From the NCBI GenBank assembly GCA_963921825.1, contig OY997593.1:46391111-46455110 (forward strand): a stretch of DNA of 64,000 nucleotides, read 5' to 3'. Positions 46,520-58,340 of the stretch are shown in pieces. The notes below the pieces were generated by a model, which was not told the DNA's origin, made no database searches, and saw nothing but the letters and a program-made list of their open reading frames with translations. The number at the start of each line of letters is the position of its first letter. Position 1 is the stretch's first letter. The DNA comes from Erodium maritimum. Taxonomy: Eukaryota > Streptophyta > Magnoliopsida > Geraniales > Geraniaceae. A program made the position numbers and the translations under genes.

Positions 46520-46667
46520 AATGTATAGCATTAGTATTGATTGAGGACAACCGTTATTGTTTTGTATTTTGCGAAACAACTGGGATTCGTTCTCATAAAC
46601 AAAGATACTATCCATATGTATATCTTCTCAAATAGATGGGAAAAATCACACAAAACCAGATCGCAAA

Positions 46668-47931
46668 TAAATGGAAGGGAAAATTTCATTTTAGCACCCT
46701 GTCAAACATTTAACTTCAGTTTCATACCCTGGCATAAATTTTTATCAGTTTCATACCCTGGCAAACTTTTAATTTCACTTTCATACCCAGCCGGGTAAAA
46801 TGTCCAAAATACCCCTAACTATTACTCAAATTTTCATCCCATGCCATTGCCTCAGAATTTGAAAAGAGGTGAAATGACAATAATACCCTTCATTGTTTAG
46901 GGTGTTAAACTGAAAATTTCAATAATTTTAAAACAAAATCAGTTTTTTTTACAAATTCATTTTTTAATTTTAAAAAAAATCAGATTTTAATTTCAAAAAA
47001 TCAGATTTTAATTTTAAAAATACATAAAATCAATTTTTTAATATATAAATATATATTTTTTTTTTATTAAAAACAGTTTTATTTTTTAAAAAAATTAATT
47101 TTATTTATATTAAAAAAAAATTGGAGCTGCTCGCGAACTCTTCTTCTCCGGCGTGGTCTCCGGCGACCGCTCCTCCGCCGGCGTCGTCCCCGGCCACCAC
47201 CACTTCGCCGGCGTCGTCCCCGACCTCTTCCCTCCTCCCTCGAGCTTCTCCGGCGTGATTCGCTGTGGTTCAGATCTGATTTGGTTCAGATCTGAACCAA
47301 ATCGATTCGGTTCAGATCTGAACTAAATCAGATCTGAACCACAACGAATCACGCCGGAGAAGCTCGAGGGAGGAGGGAAGAGGTCGGGGACGACGCCGGC
47401 GAAGTGGTGGTGGTCGGGGACGACGCCGGCGGAGGAGCGGTCGCCGGAGACCACGCCGGAGAAGAAGAGTTCGCGAGCAGCTCCAATTTTTTTTTTAATA
47501 TAAATAAAATTAATTTTTTTTTAAAATAAAACTGTTTTTAATAAAAAAAAATTTATATAAAAAAAATTGATTTTATGTATTTTTAAAATTAAAATCTGAT
47601 TTTTTGAAATTAAAATCTGATTTTTTGAAATTAAAAAATGAATTTGTAAAAAAAACTGATTTTGTTTTAAAATTATTGAAAATTTCAGTTTAACACCCTA
47701 AACAATGAAGGGTATTATTGTCATTTCACCTCTTTTCAAATTCTGAGGCAATGACATGAGATGAAAATTTGAGTAATAGTTAGGGGTATTTTGGACATTT
47801 TACCCAGCTGAGTATGAAAGTGAAATTAAAAGTTTGGTTAGGGTATGAAACTGATAAAAATTTATGCCAGAGTATTAAACTGAAGTTAAATGTTTGACAG
47901 GATGGTAAAATGAAATTTTCCCTAAATTGAA
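46668..47931. mobile_element. MULE-like foldback element, 1,246-bp near-perfect palindrome
   Basis: The element spans 46677-47922 with 9-bp flanking repeats TAAATGGAA (46668-46676) and TAAATTGAA (47923-47931), one mismatch; 9 bp is typical of Mutator-like elements. The two arms (about 620 bp each) are inverted copies meeting at ATCGAT (47301-47306) with essentially no spacer. Each arm has an outer part of repeated ATTTCA(T/G)TTTCATACCCTGG-type phrases, an AT-rich part, and a GC-rich inner block (about 47126-47270 and its inverse 47338-47485) with CCGGCG and CGTCCCC words that looks like captured coding DNA. No transposase is encoded. Confidence 0.88.
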
Positions 47932-48167
47932 TGCGCACATTACTAAACTTAAGGACATGTTAGTCAGACAGAAAATGAATGAGGTAAGGAGAAAATCAAC
48001 CGGGCATGTGTACATTAATTGAGTGGCCATTCCTGGTCCCTGGATGGATGGTTCTGCATTCCTCGAAGATATACAGCAGCCAAACGCAGGGTTAAATGAA
48101 ATGCATACATTTTGATTAGCTTTTAATTGTTCTTGTAGTATATTTTCTTTAACCAATTTCAGAATTA
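47932..48167. other. Unassigned DNA
   Basis: Nothing recognisable; the minus-strand frame 47875-48156 runs into the palindrome and has no domain. Confidence 0.4.
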
Positions 48168-48504
48168 TTCATTCTTTTTTGAGTAAAACGAGGTAATATT
48201 ATAAATTAAACGTGTTTACAAAACGACAAACATATATCAAAGAAATTGAAACTAACAATAGAACATAAAGTAAAGTCGCTCTAAAAGAGTCAGAACTTGT
48301 CTGGAGGGTAGTACTGCGACAACGTCTTTCGATCACCGATACAGCGGCTCCAAACTAATTGGCACGGACCGAACATGCCTAGTGTTGAGATTTCTGATTG
48401 TGTATAAATCGACTTTGAGTTGTGCTTCAGTAGAATACTGAAACTCTAGAGTGACCGGACATCCCTATAACCAAGGACTGAAATGACTCAGTGTTCATTC
48501 TTTT
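48168..48504 (-). mobile_element. Short LINE-derived retroposon with 11-bp target duplication
   Basis: TTCATTCTTTT at 48168-48178 and again at 48494-48504 brackets about 315 bp (48179-48493). On the minus strand the insert ends in an A-run, and its tail (GTAATATTATAAATTAAA on plus) and a block around ACCGATACAGCGGCTCCAAA resemble the 3' end of the LINE at 9003 (ACCGATACAGTGTGCTCCAA). It is therefore a 5'-truncated LINE end. No coding capacity. Confidence 0.68.
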
Positions 48505-50713
48505 ATAACGAACATATTATACATGTAACTTAAAATTATAAGCAAATTCTTAAAAAAAAAATATAACTATAAGTAATTTTTTTTATCAGCAAAAGCAAAT
48601 TAAACTGAAAAAAACTCTTTGAAGAGGAAGAGAGTACAAATACAACTTAGCATTCTAAATATAAGCAATTTTAATTTCACAAGATTTGTATTATACATGC
48701 AACCTTTTGGAGACTTAAAATTATAAGCAACTTTTTTTTTGAATGTAAATTATAAGCAACTTAAAATATAGAGGCTTGTAATAACTTGACAAGATTTGTA
48801 TAAAATTAATTCAAATGCTATTAATTGCCATTGTCACATAAAAACTAAAAATGATATCTGTAAAAATGGTAAAGGAAGGAGGAACCCTCGTCGAATGTCG
48901 AAGCTATAATACCGTCCCTCCTTGGACGAGATGGACCGAGTCCTGTCAAAAAAAAAAAAAACAAAAGGAACTAGGAATTAAGGTTTTGTTTTGAATCAAG
49001 TGACTAGAAACTCACAGTGATGAGAAAGTTGCATGCATAAATCCATATATCATCGAGAAAGAAGAAAGACATGAGTTTTGAGATCCATATATATCGATTC
49101 TATGACAATAATAATAATCATAGATTTAAAACCTGGTTGGATATATGGATCACGATGATGACGATGGTGGAGGAATAAGAGAGGATCAGGAAAGGTTTGA
49201 CAAAGAGAAGCCAACAGAGCTCAGTTGGCAGTATGCCCACCTCCAAACCCTAATTACAAAGCTTCAAACATGATGATATGGGAGGTGGACAGAATGCCAA
49301 TAAGCTCTGCAAGTCACCCTTTGATAAACCAACTTGAATGATGCCCAGATGGGGAAATAAAGAGAACATGTATATTAGGTCAAGAAGAGAAGAGAGGAAA
49401 GAGATGGTATATAACAAGGAGATGGGAATGGGATGGTGCTCAGAAGGTGGGGTTTGGTGTGACTGTCATGGTCCTCAACCTCATTATTACTTCATTCCTA
49501 TATATACCACAATATAGCAATAAGCTTAGATATGTATGGGAATAAAAAATATGCTTTTTATTTGAAAATCCCATTAGGGTTAGGGGCATATATATTTGAG
49601 AGGAAAGGATAGTAGAATCATCATGCCTATTCGTTTACGAGAGCATGTACAATGGAAGCACATGGGTCAGGGGTTTGGATGTTGATTGTATAAAATAGTA
49701 GGATGCATGATTCAAAATAAATTGTGTTTTATAATGATGAGTCCCGTATACGATCTCGTATTGTGAGTGGACCAATCATATTTAGTTAAATATGATTTTT
49801 TGTACTTTAAAAAAAATAAGACACGTGTCGAGCAACCATGCGACCCGGGACGCACGTTCCATGTCCCGGATTAGCGGGACGTGGGACGTGAGCCGCGGCT
49901 CGTCCCGTGTTTTTACGGGACGGGGGACGCAAAAAACACGTCCCACAACGGGACGGCTCGCGTCTCGCAAAAACACAGGACGAGCTGCAAGACTCGATCC
50001 GAACCGAACCGTCGTACTACTCTGATAAATATATATACAAAAAAGCATATCAAATCAATACCCTTTGTATTGACCATCTCTCTTTTTTCTTCCCCTTTTC
50101 GTTGATTTTGATCCCCTCGTTTCTGATGCCACAGTCACGCACTCTTTCTAATGAAAAAGAGTTTAAAACTGAGAAAGAAACCATGAAAAGGCTTGCTGGA
50201 CATGGCTACCTAGGCTAGGCTGACCCAACATAAAAGATATTAAACAACTTAATAATTGTATGATAGTAATTATTTTAAGTAGTGAAAATCAGCTTTGTTC
50301 TGGGACAGACAGAAACGGAAAGTATATACTAGTCATCTACAGAATCAGTTTCCAGATATAAAAAAATCTTATTGCATATCTGTAGTTTACTCTTCTTATC
50401 AAACCTGAGCCAATTCATCAACTTAGTTAAAGGTATGTGTCAAAATCTATTCTAATCCATGTCATTTATATCTTCAAATTTGAAGATTTGCTATCGCTTG
50501 GAATATTGTGAGGAGACCAACAACCAAATCCTGCACCAACAGGTTTTAACAGAATTTTATGGCTGTATGTATGGGAGTAAAATGTTAACTTAATCTTTTA
50601 TATTAATCGTTTTATTATTAAAATATCAGAGTTAGAGTTTTAGAGTGATATTTAGTGTTTGAGTTGAAACTAAACATCACTTTGATACAAACTAAGAACT
50701 ATTGAGACAATAC
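48505..50713. other. AT-rich intergenic DNA
   Basis: No gene is supported. An A-run at about 48947-48959 may mark another retroposon end. 49642-49660 (GAGCATGTACAATGG) resembles a Harbinger or hAT terminus, but no partner was found. 49830-49990 is rich in GGGAC/GTCCC words with short inverted repeats. The overlapping frames at 49782-50218 are products of this composition. Confidence 0.4.
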
Positions 50714-50847
50714 TGTTAGATAAGATAGCTAAATATCATTTGTAATTTGTATTTAGAGATTATATTTATCGTATATTAGAAACATGATCATATCTGTGTA
50801 TATATACTCAATATAGTGAATGAGAAAGCATCGATCTAATTCCAACA
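50714..50847 (+). repeat. 5' LTR (134 bp) of the short-LTR copia element
   Basis: AT-rich, TG...CA bounded, with a TATATATACTCAA stretch that could be the promoter. The 3' boundary is fixed by the adjoining primer site; the 5' boundary is the best TGTTA start and is unconfirmed because the partner LTR is missing. Confidence 0.7.
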
Positions 50848-50859
50848 TGGTATCAGAGC
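50848..50859 (+). promoter_or_regulatory. Primer binding site of the short-LTR copia element
   Basis: TGGTATCAGAGC directly after the LTR. Confidence 0.9.
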
Positions 50860-51156
50860 GACATACGCTCCTTACCCTCTCTCTTCTCTGATTTCCGCCG
50901 TACTTCTCTGCTGCTTCTGCACTGCAGAAACTCTACACGACCGGGACTCTGCACTCTCGGTGTCCATCCGGCTCTGCAACTCTTTCTCTTCCAGTATTGC
51001 ACACGCCTCTTCCAATTGCAACTCCTATTCCAGTTGCCCGCACGCCTCTTCTCGTCCAGTCGCAACTCTCCTGCAATTCCAAATCGCATCGTCTCCTCTG
51101 CTGCGATATTTCCATCTGCGATCCGACTCTCTGCTACGCTCGCACCACCCACGATC

Positions 51157-52170
51157 ATGATCGACTCCAAGCTTCATCCTGCGTTGATGGTGCACAACAT
51201 TCGTAGTGCTATTCCGATCATCCTCGAGATGGAAAAGGGACAGTACACGACCTGGTCAGAACTGTTCAAAATCCACTGCCGGGTTTACGACGTCTTGCAT
51301 CACATCCTTCCCGAAGCTGCTGCGGTCGATGCTGCTGTCCCTCCTACTCAGTCGGAATCTGTTGTGGCTGAGTTTAACTCTGCTGAATCTACCGGCACTG
51401 ATATCGTAGCTGATGGCGATACCACTGGCAAGGAACACGCTGCTGACACAAGTGACACAAGTGTTGTTGCTGCACCATCCATTACTGTGCCGAGCCGGTC
51501 ATCCCCAAGTGCCGAGCCTGTCTCGCCAACAAATGCTGCTCTCCGGTATCGCTTGGATGCAGCGGCACTCCAATGGATATACGGTACTATCACCCCTGAT
51601 CTGCTTCAAACTATTATTGCTCCTGACACAACAGCCGCTCGTGCTTGGACGGCTCTGAGCAACATTTTTCAGGATAACAAGCACTCTCGTGCTGTTTATC
51701 TTGAACAACAGTTTTCTGCCACTCGATTTGATGATTTTTCGAATATTTCTGCATACTGTCAAGAGCTAAAAAGTCTGTCTGATCAACTGTTGAATGTTGG
51801 AGCCCTTGTCTCCAACAATCGCCTAGTTCTTCAGCTTGTCACAGGGCTTTCGGACGCATATGACGAGATTGCTACTCTCCTCCAACAATGCAATCCTCTG
51901 CCAACCTTTTATTATGCCAGGTCTCGTCTTATAATGGAGGAGACAAGGAAGCATAAGCATGCAGCATCGGGAGCCTTGTCTTCTTCCTCGGCTCTTGTGA
52001 CTGCTTCTTCCGAACCTGATGAAAATTCAAGCTTGAAAGCTTCTGCTGATCCAGTATCTCGTGGTTCCAAATCACGTCGAGGACGAGGACGCAATAACTC
52101 GTGTGGGGGTCGGTCGTCTCATCAGTATCGCGGTTCTGGTCACTCGTCCAACCAAGCTTGGGCCCAATAG
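51157..52170 (+). pseudogene. gag: Gag of the short-LTR copia element
   Basis: The frame is open upstream to 51016, but the start is best placed at the ATG at 51157 (MIDSKLHPALMVHNIRSAIP). Retrotransposon gag blocks: GQYTTWSELFKIHC, ARAWTALSNIFQDNKHSRA, FSNISAYCQELKSLSDQL and LVTGLSDAYDEIATLLQQC. The acidic insert at roughly residues 50-130 (VAEFNSAESTGTDIVADG) is unusual for the family. It ends in an Arg/Gly-rich tail and a TAG at 52168-52170, before the zinc knuckle seen in many relatives. This is the least damaged gag in the window. Confidence 0.85.
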
Positions 52171-52379
52171 CAGCCTCAGCCCACTTATTGGAATGGAGCC
52201 AACTGGTCTGGCCCGCCCTGTCCATATCCTTCCCAGCGTTGGACCGGGCCTTCCCAGCGCCAACAGATGCGACACAACTCAGGACAGCAAACACGACCCG
52301 GCTCAGGTCAGCCACAACAATAGGGTATTTTGGGCCAGCACCCTCAGGCCACTCGGCTTCCACCACTCCTACTGACATC

Positions 52380-53339
52380 GACCGAGCAATGCACACGATG
52401 ACCTTGCACCAACCAGATCCAAACTGGTATATGGACTCAAGAGCTTCTTCTCATATGAATTCTAATTCAGGTAGTTTAAAACCTCATTTTCAGTCAAACA
52501 CTGCTCGTCAGGTTATTGTTGGTGATGGTTCTCTTATACCTATTACTGGTTTTGGTCATGCCTCTTTAGTCCCTAATTATCCTGCCTTATGTTTGAATAA
52601 TGTGTTGCATACCCCGAAAATTGTCAAGAACCTTGTTTCGGTTCGTCGTTTTGTCACAGATAATAATGCTAATGTTGAATTTGATCCTCTTGGTTTTTAT
52701 GTGAAGGAATTTCGGACGGGCACTCCGGTTTTGAGATGCAACAGTTCCAATAATCTTTATCTAGTCACCTCGTCCGTGTCCACCGGTTCACCTTTGACTT
52801 TGGCTGCGTTGTCTCCACAACTTTGGCATTCTCGGTTGGGTCATCCTAGTGATCCTGTTTTTCATTCCCTTAGAAATCATCATTTAATTTCCTGTTCTGC
52901 AAACAGTAAATCTCATATTTGTCAGTCGTGTGTTTTTGGAAAACATGTTAAATTGCCTTTCAGTACTTCTTTTACCACAACTTCATCTGCGTTTGACATT
53001 ATTCATGCTGATTTATGGACTACTCCTGTTTTGAGTTATGTTGGGCATCGTTATTATTTATTGCTACTTGATGATTACACGAACTTTTTATGGACTTTTC
53101 CTTTAGGTACTAAATTTCAAGTATTTTCTATATTTACGATGTTTGACAATTATGTCCGTACTCAATTTGGTCGTCCAATAAAAAGTTTCCAATGTGATAA
53201 TGGTAAAGAATTTGACAACTCTTCTTTTCGTCAGTTCTGTTTGTCTACAGGGATGGTCTTTCGCTTTTCATGTCCTCATACGTCATCTCAGAATGGTGTG
53301 CTGAGCGAAAGATCAGAATTGTTAACAATATGGTTCTGA
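52380..53339 (+). pseudogene. pol: Protease and integrase of the short-LTR copia element
   Basis: A different frame from gag. The protease site reads WYMDSRASSHM, with Arg in place of the usual Gly, so it is probably inactive. The integrase finger is LWHSRLGHPSDPVFHSLRN with CQSCVFGKHVKLPF; core Asp residues lie in HADLWTTPV and QCDNGKEFDN. A frameshift near 53300 cuts the frame where the catalytic Glu region (QNGV(A)ER) begins. The frame upstream of 52380 does not belong to the protein. Confidence 0.85.
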
Positions 53340-53960
53340 CTTTACTTATCCATGCTTGTCTTCCTCCTTCATCTTGGCACCATGCGCTTCACATGTCAAC
53401 TTACCTTCATAACATTCTATAATATAAAAATCTTCGTTTCTCATCTCCAACTCAATATCTTTTTCATCGCACTCCAACTTATTCTCATCTCCGTACATTT
53501 GGTTGTTTGTGCTATCCTCTTGTCCCATCTACTACTCGGAACAAGTTGCAATCTCGATCATCGGCTTGTGTCTTTCTGGAATTTCCGTCGCAGCACCGAG
53601 GATACAAATGCTATGACATTCAGCGCAGTAAGGTCATTATTTGTAGACATGTTATTTTTTATGAAACGACGTTTCCGTTTTCTTCCTCTCTTGTTTCCCC
53701 TGCAGCTTATTCATTTTTGGACGAAGATCCATCCCCACTGCTCACACCAGTCTCCCTCACCCACGCCAGGTCAATCTGCCTCGCCGAGCACACCTACACA
53801 TGCCTCGCCCGGCCCACCTGCACAAGCCTCACTCGGCCCGTTGGTTTCACCTTCACCCGGTCCATCCTGCCCAGTTTCTGGGTCCACACATGCACCTGGC
53901 CCAAGCCTCCCAGCCCATGATCCTTAGCCCGTACCCATCACGGCTCCCCCTCTCCATCCC
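53340..53960 (+). pseudogene. pol: Integrase C-terminal part and linker, frameshifted
   Basis: In another frame (53507-53920) CYPLVPSTTRNKLQSRS, ACVFLEFPSQHRGYKCYDI and KVIICRHVIFYETTFPF are typical of the copia integrase-RT linker. A Pro/Ser/Thr-rich low-complexity stretch follows (53740-53930). Confidence 0.8.
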
Positions 53961-55254
53961 ATGGTCACTCAGGCCCGATCAAGTATCTCTAAGCCCAAGA
54001 ATTTGTTTAATCTAAATTCATCCATAGACCCGTTTCCCATACCTAAATCTCCATCCCTAGCCCTTTCCGATCCGAACTGGAAACTAGCTATGCTTGACGA
54101 GTTTAATGATTTGATTAAAAATAAGAGCTGGGAATTAGTTCCTCATCCTGCTAATACAAATGTGATTCGGTCAATGTGGGTTTTTCGTCATGAACGACGG
54201 TCTGATGGATCTTTTGTGCGTTATAAAGCTCGTCTTGGAGGTGATGGACGCTCTCAGCAGGTTGGAGTCGATTGTGATGAGACATTTAGCCCGATCGTTA
54301 AATCAGGTACTATTTGCACAATACTCAGCTTAGCAGTCTCTCAGTCTTGGCCTATCCATCAGTTGGATGTCAAGAACGCTTTTCTGCATGGTCATCTCAG
54401 TGAAACTCTGTATATGCATCATCCTATGGGTTTTCGCAGTTCCTCTCATCCTGATTATGTTTGCCTGCTGAATCGCTCGCTCTATGGTTTGAAGCAAGCA
54501 CCGAGGGCCTGGTATCAGCGTTTTACAGATTTTGTATCCACTATCGGTTTTTCACATAGCCAGTCTGATCACTCATTATTTATCTATCGTCGAGGCTCTG
54601 ATACTGCATTTCTTCTTTTATATGTGGATGACATTATTTTGACGACGTCTAGTACTGCTTTGCGCCTTTCTATTATGTCTCAGCTTGATTCGGAGTTTGC
54701 TATGAAAGATCTTGGCCCATTATCCTTTTTTCTAGGTATTGCAGTTGCTCGCCACTCTAATGGGATGTTTCTCTCCCATAGGAAATAGGTTGAAGAGATC
54801 ATTCATCGAGCTGGCATGAGCTCTTGTTCTCCTTCTGCCACTCCTGTAGATACAAAGGCGAAGGTGAGTGGGGATTCTGGGGCTCCTTATGCCAACCCCA
54901 CTCTATATCGCAGTCTCGCAGGCGCCTTGCAGTACCTTACATTCACTCGGCCGGACATTTCCTATGTAGTTTAGCATATTTGTCTTCACATGTATGATCC
55001 TCGTGACACTCATATGGGCGCTCTCAAGCACATTATCCGATATCTTCAGGGGACACTACACTTGGGTCTACATATCTACGCCTCCAAGACTTTAGAGTTG
55101 GTCACCTACACTGATGTTGACTGGGCAGGATCTCCTGACACTCGATGATCCACATCTAGTTATTGTGTCTTCTTGGGTGACAAACTCGTTTCCTGGTCCT
55201 CCAAACAGCAACCTACCATTTCTCGCTCTAGCACAGAAGCTGAATACATTATGT
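53961..55254 (+). pseudogene. pol: Reverse transcriptase and partial RNase H, YVDD intact
   Basis: RT blocks: LAMLDEFNDLIKNKSWELV, NVIRSMWVFRHERRSDGSF, GVDCDETFSPIVK, HQLDVKNAFLHGHLSETLYM, NRSLYGLKQAPRAWYQRF. The catalytic motif LLYVDDIILT is intact. A TAG at 54786-54788 follows SHRK; RNase H continues ([28 protein letters not shown]) with further stops and is cut off at about 55254. Confidence 0.88.
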
Positions 55255-55321
55255 GAAAAATTACAAATGACAGTCCTTAAATGATACAATGTGATAATTC
55301 TTCAAAAACTAAATACTCTTA
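55255..55321. other. Junction between copia remnant and LINE piece
   Basis: Short AT-rich stretch with no match; the copia 3' end was lost here. Confidence 0.4.
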
Positions 55322-56158
55322 TACTTCCCTAGCCGCCTCCTCCCTCTGCTCCTCTTTGAAGCTGCGAGTTTGGCCATGGTCCTCTCCATCATGCCCACAA
55401 CACAAAGCGTTCTCCTTGAACCTTTTGGGTTTTCTCCTCGTACTCCTCAGGGGTTGACCTATCGCCGTCGCCGATCACCCCTCCCGTCGACGTGTGCCAC
55501 CGTCTTGCATCATCCCCGACAGCCAACTACACTCCCTTCGTGCCGCACCCTCCCTGGAATGAACAAGGTCCATGTCGTCGCTATTGGCCTCCTCGCTCTC
55601 CACGACATCGCCATCAGCAACACGATGCAATCACTGATCAGGCTGCCTAGGCACCGGCCCTACGTAGCTCCAGGACAGAATCAATCACACTCGAACACCA
55701 ACGGGGCCGTGACCGGAGCGATCCTGGAAGGTTGATTGATTTGGGACCCGGGAGGAGGGCCCCGACAACCAAAGCCGGTCATCTCGAGACTGGACGACTC
55801 AGTTGGGGTCGAACCAATGATGATCAATCTGTCAGTGCCGGGAGGTCTCGTAAAGCCTGCAACTACAACTCTCTACTTCTGGTCGTTTTTATATTATCAT
55901 GTTTGTCATTGGAACAATTTTATTTCTATTTTTCTTTGGATTATTTTCGTTATGTCTCGCTATTTTGAGACGTCGGTAAGGGGATGTTCTGAGGTATTGT
56001 CTACGATGTCAAGTAGGCTATTTTTATGGGTCCATGAGCGTTGGGCATGCTACGGTCGTCCCGAACATATATCTGTAACCCAGGGCGGTTATGCTCTACC
56101 ATGTATGGTTTTTTTTTGCATTAATGCACTTTCCTGGTTACCCGTTTCAAAAAAAAAA
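55322..56158 (+). mobile_element. Short LINE derivative (5' start and 3' end, no ORF2), copy 1
   Basis: Starts near TAGCCGCCTCCTCC (55329) and ends in an A-run (about 56150-56158). Its final 300 bp matches 58980-59270 closely (GTCGTTTTTATATTATCAT, TTTGAGACGTCGGTAAGGGG, GTCCATGAGCG), so the two are the same family. The frame at 55370-55735 is Arg/Pro/Ser-rich with no domain. No reverse transcriptase is encoded. Confidence 0.7.
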
Positions 56159-58200
56159 TTAAGAACTATTGTAAGTAAAAAATTTCTCGGCCTATTAAGG
56201 TTCTCGATCTCCTCCTCTTTATGAGCCGCTCTCATCCTCAATCTCTTTCTCCCACCATCTGTCAAGGCTCCCATCGACCTCTCTTGTCTCGATGTAGCCA
56301 ACAACAACATCTTCTACCACGTGAGGATCGATTCTGTTCTGATAGTTGCCTCTCACGTGACCTCCTTCCCCGAGATGCATCGTGCCATACCTCCGACCCT
56401 ACCACAAGGATAACAAGCCATCTTGCACCAAGAAGAAGGCAAGCCAGTCCCTTTCGATCCCTCTCTGACCTTTTCTTGTAAAGGCGTCGCTCGTCTTTCC
56501 TGGGACTCGCCCATAAACACCCGTCGAGGAAGGTCCGTGGTCCGTGCTGGCATTGGCGTCTCCGTTTTACCCCGTCAGCCTGACAAAAATCCCTTGCAAG
56601 CTCGAGCTAGGGCTCATATCGGCCGCCATGGCTCGACCCTCCCTCCTTCTACGGCCGTCGACTACGACCTCTTCCATGGCCACGATGTTATGGATCCATG
56701 ACCTACGCTCTCCCCGGCTCGGCCTGAACCCCAAAGCCCCCTCACCGCTTCTTCAAATAAGGTCGATTCATCCCAGGCTTCGTTCCAAGCCCCGAGGCTC
56801 TCTCCCCGTCGATACCAATCTGACCGTTCCGTCGATCGGATGCGTACCCGAGGATGGACTCCTACCTTTGATGAAGAGCCCCATTTACCCTACAAGAAGA
56901 CTTTGACGCCCTGTAAATGGAAGAAGAGGAGGATAAGGTTATTTGTGTCACCCATGATCCAATTGTTACCCACACCCGTGCACATATGACATTCAGCCTG
57001 ATCGGACGATTGTTCATGTCCCAACCGTACACATATGACATTCAGCCTGATCGGGTACACATATGCGTACCCGAGGATGGAATCCTACCTTTGATGAAGA
57101 GCCCCCTTTACCCCACAAGAAGACTTTGACGCCCTGTAAATGGAAGAAGAGGAGGACAAGGTTATTTGTGTCACCCATGATCAAATTGTTACCCACACCC
57201 GTGCACATATGACATTCAGCCTGATCGGACGATTGTTCATGTCCCAACCGTACCATATCTCTATGGAAGGCCTGATGATGAAGGTCTGGCATCATGATGG
57301 CCTAGTAATCAAAGACCTTGGCTGGCGTATATTCGGCTTCTACTTCACCTCCTAGGTGGAGAAGGATTGGGTTAGGAGGGGTGAATCATGGTCAATCAAG
57401 CATGCACCCTTGATTTTGGAGGACCTCCGTCCACAGGTCAACCCGACTACACTATCTTTTTCCCAACTTCAGATGTGGGCACGAGTCTCCGACTTCCCAT
57501 GGGATGCACTAGGAGGTTTTTTGGATGTTCGGACGAACTCAAAAAGCCTAACCTGAGGAGTAACCCTAAACGTAAGCTTGTAGAAGGATTTTGCGACACC
57601 GCTCGAGTCCTCATCCCAGGGTACGAGACACTAGTCCGAGTCCGACTATAGTACGTGAGGTTCTCGGGATTCTATTTCGATTGTGATTACATTGACCACC
57701 AGGAAATGGAATTCCCTAGAGGATGTCAATTCCCATTAGGCGGCCCCTCGCTTCGACCTGTACCTCATGGCACAAAACCTCCCCAACTTGCGAGCGGGAA
57801 TCAGAAGGGAGTGGTTAGACCCCATCCATACCAGACTCCCCATTCGCGGTTGACCTCCGTCAGATCTAGGGACCATCGTTTTGTTGGGATTTTCCTCATT
57901 GAGACCATCACACCATGTTCTAGCACAAGATCTCATGCCCATCGCACTGACACATACCTGCAGCTAGAAGCACATACCTCCTTACTCCGAAGGGGTACGG
58001 AACTTTCATGGCTTAGTGTCCCAACCAGGAGATATTCCTATACGGCTCAAGGAACTTGCATGCCTCAGCATCCCAAATTCCCAATCTGGGAGGTTTGCGG
58101 AGCATCCTCGTCAAGGAAAATGAGCGAGAGATTGAACAAAGGGGTGTGTGTGGGGACGCACACCTCGTCTTGTTAGGGTCGGGGCCATCCCGACCAACTG
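56159..58200 (+). mobile_element. Degraded LINE ORF1 region (plus strand)
   Basis: DUF4283-type blocks in family order: IGRLFMSQPYHISMEGLMMK, VWHHDGLVIKDLGWRIFGF (57200-57355), WVRRGESWSIKHAPLIL, LSFSQLQMWARVSDFPWD (57360-57510). A presumed zinc-knuckle region at about 57655-57730 (FYFDCDYIDHQEMEF) has lost most of its Cys residues. Frames change several times and stops are frequent. A 223-bp tandem duplication (56842-57265) doubles the segment before DUF4283. The 56221-56906 part has no recognisable domain. Confidence 0.65.
56842..57265 (+). repeat. 223-bp tandem duplication in the LINE remnant
   Basis: GCGTACCCGAGGATGGA recurs at 56842 and 57065, and ATGGAAGAAGAGGAGGA at 56917 and 57140, so the period is 223 bp. 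A smaller internal repeat CACATATGACATTCAGCCTG occurs at 56981, 57031 and 57204. Confidence 0.9.
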
Positions 58201-58340
58201 TATCCTTTTTTCGATATTTTCCCTAAATAATTATTATCCCCTCAAATGTCACAAAAATTCTCCATCAAGGGATCATCATGTGTATCAAACACCACCAATT
58301 TGATGCCAAATATATGCTATGAACTCCACTAGCAAAATAA

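Larger units (their letters stand above)
50714..55254 (+). mobile_element. Ty1/copia element with 134-bp LTR, 3' end missing
   Basis: A short LTR (50714-50847, TGTTAGATAAG to TTCCAACA) is followed at once by a tRNA-iMet primer site, gag with a UBN2-like domain, protease, integrase, RT and RNase H in copia order. LTRs this short fit the Ale/Retrofit lineage, which is an inference. Sequence similarity stops at about 55254 in RNase H (STEAEYIM), so the end of pol and the 3' LTR are absent. Confidence 0.9.

Noticed and set aside
47126..47485. A protein gene in the GC-rich core of the palindrome
   Set aside because: The frame is short, Ser/Pro/Ala-rich, and mirrored on both arms; it may derive from a gene but is not one as it stands.
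49782..50218. Overlapping frames on both strands around GGGAC/GTCCC words
   Set aside because: Overlaps in several frames come from short inverted repeats; no domain or splice structure.
55370..55735. 121-codon frame (and 58445-59082) as a host protein
   Set aside because: Low-complexity Arg/Pro/Ser-rich sequence inside short LINE derivatives, with no conserved domain and no similarity between the two copies in frame.
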